This document shows positions 17,084 to 18,935 of a stretch of DNA of 18,935 bases, in pieces. Both the position numbers and the translations under genes were made by a program. This stretch comes from Dehalococcoidia bacterium. GTDB taxonomy: Bacteria; Chloroflexota; Dehalococcoidia; Lucifugimonadales; JAGWBF01. The first letter of the stretch is position 1, and the number at the start of each line of letters is the position of its first letter. The DNA lies in the NCBI GenBank assembly GCA_021296025.1, contig JAGWBF010000017.1, forward strand, positions 2,661 through 21,595, read 5' to 3'. The notes under the pieces are model-generated. The model saw only the letters and a program-made list of their open reading frames with translations, had not been told where the DNA came from and did not search any database.

Positions 17084-17110
17084 CGTCACCCCCGCGAAGG
17101 CGAGAGTCTA
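17084..17110 (+). repeat. Degenerate REP-like palindromic element
   Basis: CGTCACCCCCGCGAAGGCGA and the following GAGTCTA resemble the GTCATTCCCGCGAAGGCGGGAAT type of dispersed intergenic hairpin known in several bacterial groups. The copy has lost some pairing: CGC pairs with GCG around GAAG, and the outer arms contain mismatches. It lies just after the kinase gene. It is the only copy I noticed in this window. Confidence 0.35.
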
Positions 17111-17196
17111 CCTACTCCACTTCCCTGTCGCAATCCAGCGTAATTTCCCGCTATCGGAGAACCTTGCGCGACTCCCCGGACAGGATACAGCCATTC

Positions 17197-17236
17197 GTTA
17201 AATCAGCCTTAACAGTCGGATAAAGTGGGATTAAAG
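17197..17236 (+). promoter_or_regulatory. Four-unit Pho box before the HAD phosphatase
   Basis: GTTAAAT (17197-17203), CTTAACA (17208-17214), GATAAAG (17219-17225) and ATTAAAG (17230-17236) start at exactly 11-bp steps. PhoP binds tandem 11-bp direct repeats (TTAACA or GTTCACC types in Bacillus and Streptomyces). The four-in-phase layout matches the pstS upstream site. It is a GC-poor island in a GC-rich region, 62 bp before the chosen start. Confidence 0.7.
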
Positions 17237-17298
17237 AAGGGCTTCCACAATGACACCGTGATGGCTAATTCTCTAGTCCTTACGAAGTGGAGGTAGAA

Positions 17299-18261
17299 GT
17301 GACCCTGACTATACCCAAGCTGCCCACCAACTCGCGAACTTCTCCCATTAAAGCCGTACTTTTCGACAAGGATGGCACCCTCATCGACTACTTGCCCAGG
17401 TGGGTTCCCTATGCTAAGCAAGCATTCCTTGACATCAGCGAACGTTTCGGCTTCCTGCTATCTGATTTGGAGGAACCCCTGGGTATTTCGCCGGATGGGA
17501 GGTTGTTGCCCGACAGCGTGTTGGCCTGCTGCGCTCCTCCTGACATGGTGCAGATGTTCCAGGACATCCTGTTGCAGAAGGGCTTCGCACCCGGACGGGC
17601 AGAGGAAGCCTGCCGGCAGCTGGGACATTCCATGGTAGACGGACCCGAAGGCCCCTTCGAGTGCTTCGCTGACCTGCCCCGGCTCTTCGATCAGATTCAC
17701 GGAGTGGGGCTGCTGGTGGGAGTCGTGACCAACGATTACCTGTTTGCTGCTCAGAGGCACTTCAACGACTTGGGAGTCCTCACCCGCCTGGACTACCTGT
17801 GTGGGATCGAAAAAGGGGTTCTCCCCAAGCCTGACCCATACGGCATCCTGAGATTCTGCAACCGCTTCTCGCTGGCCCCTAGTGAGGTGGCCTTCGTAGG
17901 CGATACCCTGGTTGACATGGAGGCTGGTGTCAGGGCTGGGGTCGGCCTGCGAATCGGGGTGCTGACGGGCGCCGGGGATATGAACACCCTGTACTCGAAG
18001 GCGGACCTCATCCTGCCCTCGGTGGGAGACATTCCGTCGGTGCTCGACTGGCTGGAGCTCAAGCAGTCCCGGTCTCTTGCCCGGGAGGAGACTCATCTCG
18101 ACGGAGACTCTGAGACGCCGGTCTCCGAAAGAAAGGCTAAATCCAAGCCCAACGGCGGCTACGCCTCCCGGGAAAAGTTCCTGGAGTACCAGCGTCAGTA
18201 CTACCGCAAGGTGCTGAAGCATAGGAGGCTGGCCCGCCGTGAGCTTCAGGCTGAAAGATAG
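17299..18261 (+). CDS. HAD-superfamily phosphatase, probable Pho regulon member
   Basis: This is a HAD-like hydrolase of 320 residues. Motif I is FDKDGTLIDY (nucleophile Asp23, acid/base Asp25). Motif II is GVVTNDY, motif III is the Lys in KPDPYGIL, and motif IV is FVGDTLVDMEAG. A cap insertion between motifs I and II (about 35-120) is of the phosphoglycolate phosphatase-like kind. Residues about 260-320 form an unusual polar, strongly basic tail (RKAKSKPNGG, then many Arg/Lys/Tyr) not needed for catalysis. The substrate is unknown, with a phosphorylated small metabolite likely. GTG 17299 was chosen over GTG 17287 because GGAGGT sits 4 bp before it. The four-unit Pho box upstream suggests induction when phosphate is scarce, fitting a phosphate-scavenging or recycling role. 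There is no signal peptide, so it is probably cytosolic. Confidence 0.85.
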   Translation: MTLTIPKLPTNSRTSPIKAVLFDKDGTLIDYLPRWVPYAKQAFLDISERFGFLLSDLEEPLGISPDGRLLPDSVLACCAPPDMVQMFQDILLQKGFAPGRAEEACRQLGHSMVDGPEGPFECFADLPRLFDQIHGVGLLVGVVTNDYLFAAQRHFNDLGVLTRLDYLCGIEKGVLPKPDPYGILRFCNRFSLAPSEVAFVGDTLVDMEAGVRAGVGLRIGVLTGAGDMNTLYSKADLILPSVGDIPSVLDWLELKQSRSLAREETHLDGDSETPVSERKAKSKPNGGYASREKFLEYQRQYYRKVLKHRRLARRELQAER

Positions 18262-18270
18262 CAGCGTAGC

Positions 18271-18310
18271 GTTAACAGTGCGTTAACACGCTGTTCACCT
18301 TGGATTAAAA
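18271..18310 (+). promoter_or_regulatory. Four-unit Pho box before pstS
   Basis: GTTAACA (18271-18277), GTTAACA (18282-18288), GTTCACC (18293-18299) and ATTAAAA (18304-18310) start at exactly 11-bp steps. The first two are identical and GTTCACC matches the Streptomyces-type PhoP unit. The array begins 10 bp after the HAD stop codon. A weak TTGGAT, 18 bp, TATGGA promoter overlaps the last unit (18300-18329). Confidence 0.8.
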
Positions 18311-18370
18311 ACCGGCGCACATGTATGGAATACCCTCTAAACCGCACCAGGAAAAAACAAAGGAGAAGGG

Positions 18371-18935
18371 ATGTTCAACAGAGCTAGAGGACTAAGGAAG
18401 GTAACCATCCTGGGGGTCATGGCAGTATCATTACTGGCGTTGCTTCTGGCGGCATGCGGTGGCGGAGACGATCCCACCGCGACTCCCAGTCCCGCAAACA
18501 CACCCACAACGGCGGCGCCATCTATGCCTGATCCTACGGACGACAAGATGGATGCTCCTGCCACAGAGACGCCTACAGAAGCTCCAGCCGATCTAACGGG
18601 TTCGATAGCGATTGCTGGTTCGAGCACGGTTTTCCCCATCAGTGAGGCTATGGGGGAGGAGTTTGGCAAGGCCAACTCAGGAGTGAGGGTGAATGTAGCT
18701 TCGACGGGGACAGGTGCTGGGTTCCGGGCTATATGTGCCGGAGAGACTCAGGTATCTGATGCATCCCGGCCGGTCAAGCAGTCGGAGCTGGACACATGTG
18801 CTGAAGAAGATATAGAGCTGATCGAGGTGCCGGTGGCCTTTGATGCCTTGTCGGTGGTGGTGAACCCTGACAACGACTGGGCCAGATGTCTCTCGGTTGA
18901 GGAGCTGGCGGGCATATTTGGTCCCGAAGCTCAGG
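18371..18935 (+). CDS. pstS: Phosphate ABC transporter substrate-binding lipoprotein (3' end outside window)
   Basis: The frame is open to the window end (188 codons seen). Residues 1-28 form a lipoprotein signal peptide: positive N-terminus (Arg4 to Lys10), a hydrophobic core, and the lipobox LLAAC with lipidated Cys29. A Ser/Thr/Pro/Ala/Asp-rich linker (about 35-77) follows, then the PstS binding domain with IAGSSTVFPISEAM, ASTGTGAGF and SDASRP, the residues that cradle phosphate in the family. It would capture phosphate outside the membrane for PstCAB, whose genes are probably beyond the window. ATG 18371 is supported by AGGAGAAGGG immediately upstream. The four-unit Pho box lies 60 bp upstream. 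The lipoprotein linker suits a monoderm-like envelope. Confidence 0.93.
   Translation, partial: MFNRARGLRKVTILGVMAVSLLALLLAACGGGDDPTATPSPANTPTTAAPSMPDPTDDKMDAPATETPTEAPADLTGSIAIAGSSTVFPISEAMGEEFGKANSGVRVNVASTGTGAGFRAICAGETQVSDASRPVKQSELDTCAEEDIELIEVPVAFDALSVVVNPDNDWARCLSVEELAGIFGPEAQ

Noticed and set aside
17237..17298. A specific -10 element for the HAD gene
   Set aside because: CACAAT (17246-17251) and TAATTC (17266-17271) are both weak and lie at distances that do not match the pstS promoter, so none is called.
1..18935. Defence system, CRISPR, prophage or transposon
   Set aside because: No spaced direct repeats beyond the Pho boxes, no cas, transposase, integrase or toxin-antitoxin motif, and no tRNA-like cloverleaf were seen.

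Overview
The window is a GC-rich, gene-dense bacterial chromosome segment. It carries housekeeping genes, a small catabolic-looking island and a phosphate-response locus. No single gene fixes the taxon. The closely related metal-dependent hydrolases, the intergenic style, and a PstS lipoprotein with a Ser/Thr/Pro-rich linker suggest a Chloroflexota lineage, perhaps a Dehalococcoidia/SAR202-like organism. This is an inference from general resemblance and was not tested. I see no rRNA, tRNA, CRISPR array, transposase or phage gene.

Layout. Positions 1-1572 hold the 3' half of carB (pyrimidine/arginine synthesis), followed by a small two-helix membrane protein (1695-2270) that converges on tsaD (minus strand, 2281-3327). 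A 193-bp divergent region drives tsaD leftward and polA rightward. polA (3521-6313) is followed after 3 bp by an SDR oxidoreductase (6317-7090). Next come two related Amidohydro_2 family proteins transcribed divergently from a 213-bp promoter region (7104-8234 minus; 8448-9536 plus), and a YtcJ-type amidohydrolase (9531-11186 minus) whose stop codon overlaps that of its neighbour. dnaE (11350-14928) starts the last rightward block. It is followed by a PhoP/PhoB-type response regulator and a PhoR-type histidine kinase overlapping by 4 bp, a HAD-family phosphatase, and the start of pstS, which runs off the window end.

How it works together. The right-hand 4 kb looks like a phosphate-starvation module. 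The kinase/regulator pair is followed by two genes that each have four 7-bp AT-rich units at an exact 11-bp period immediately upstream (17197-17236 and 18271-18310). This is the geometry of PhoP direct-repeat boxes. A two-unit version precedes the regulator itself. I infer that the HAD phosphatase and pstS are PhoP targets and that the regulator may be autoregulated.

Other signals. tsaD, and less clearly dnaE, have promoter elements so close to the start codon that their transcripts would be leaderless or nearly so. The hydrolase genes instead have leaders with strong Shine-Dalgarno sequences. One of the two divergent hydrolases has lost acidic residues at two expected active-site positions. 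A near-perfect 16-bp palindrome sits inside the promoter spacer of the other. I found no evidence of a wholly new multi-gene system. The most informative signals are regulatory.
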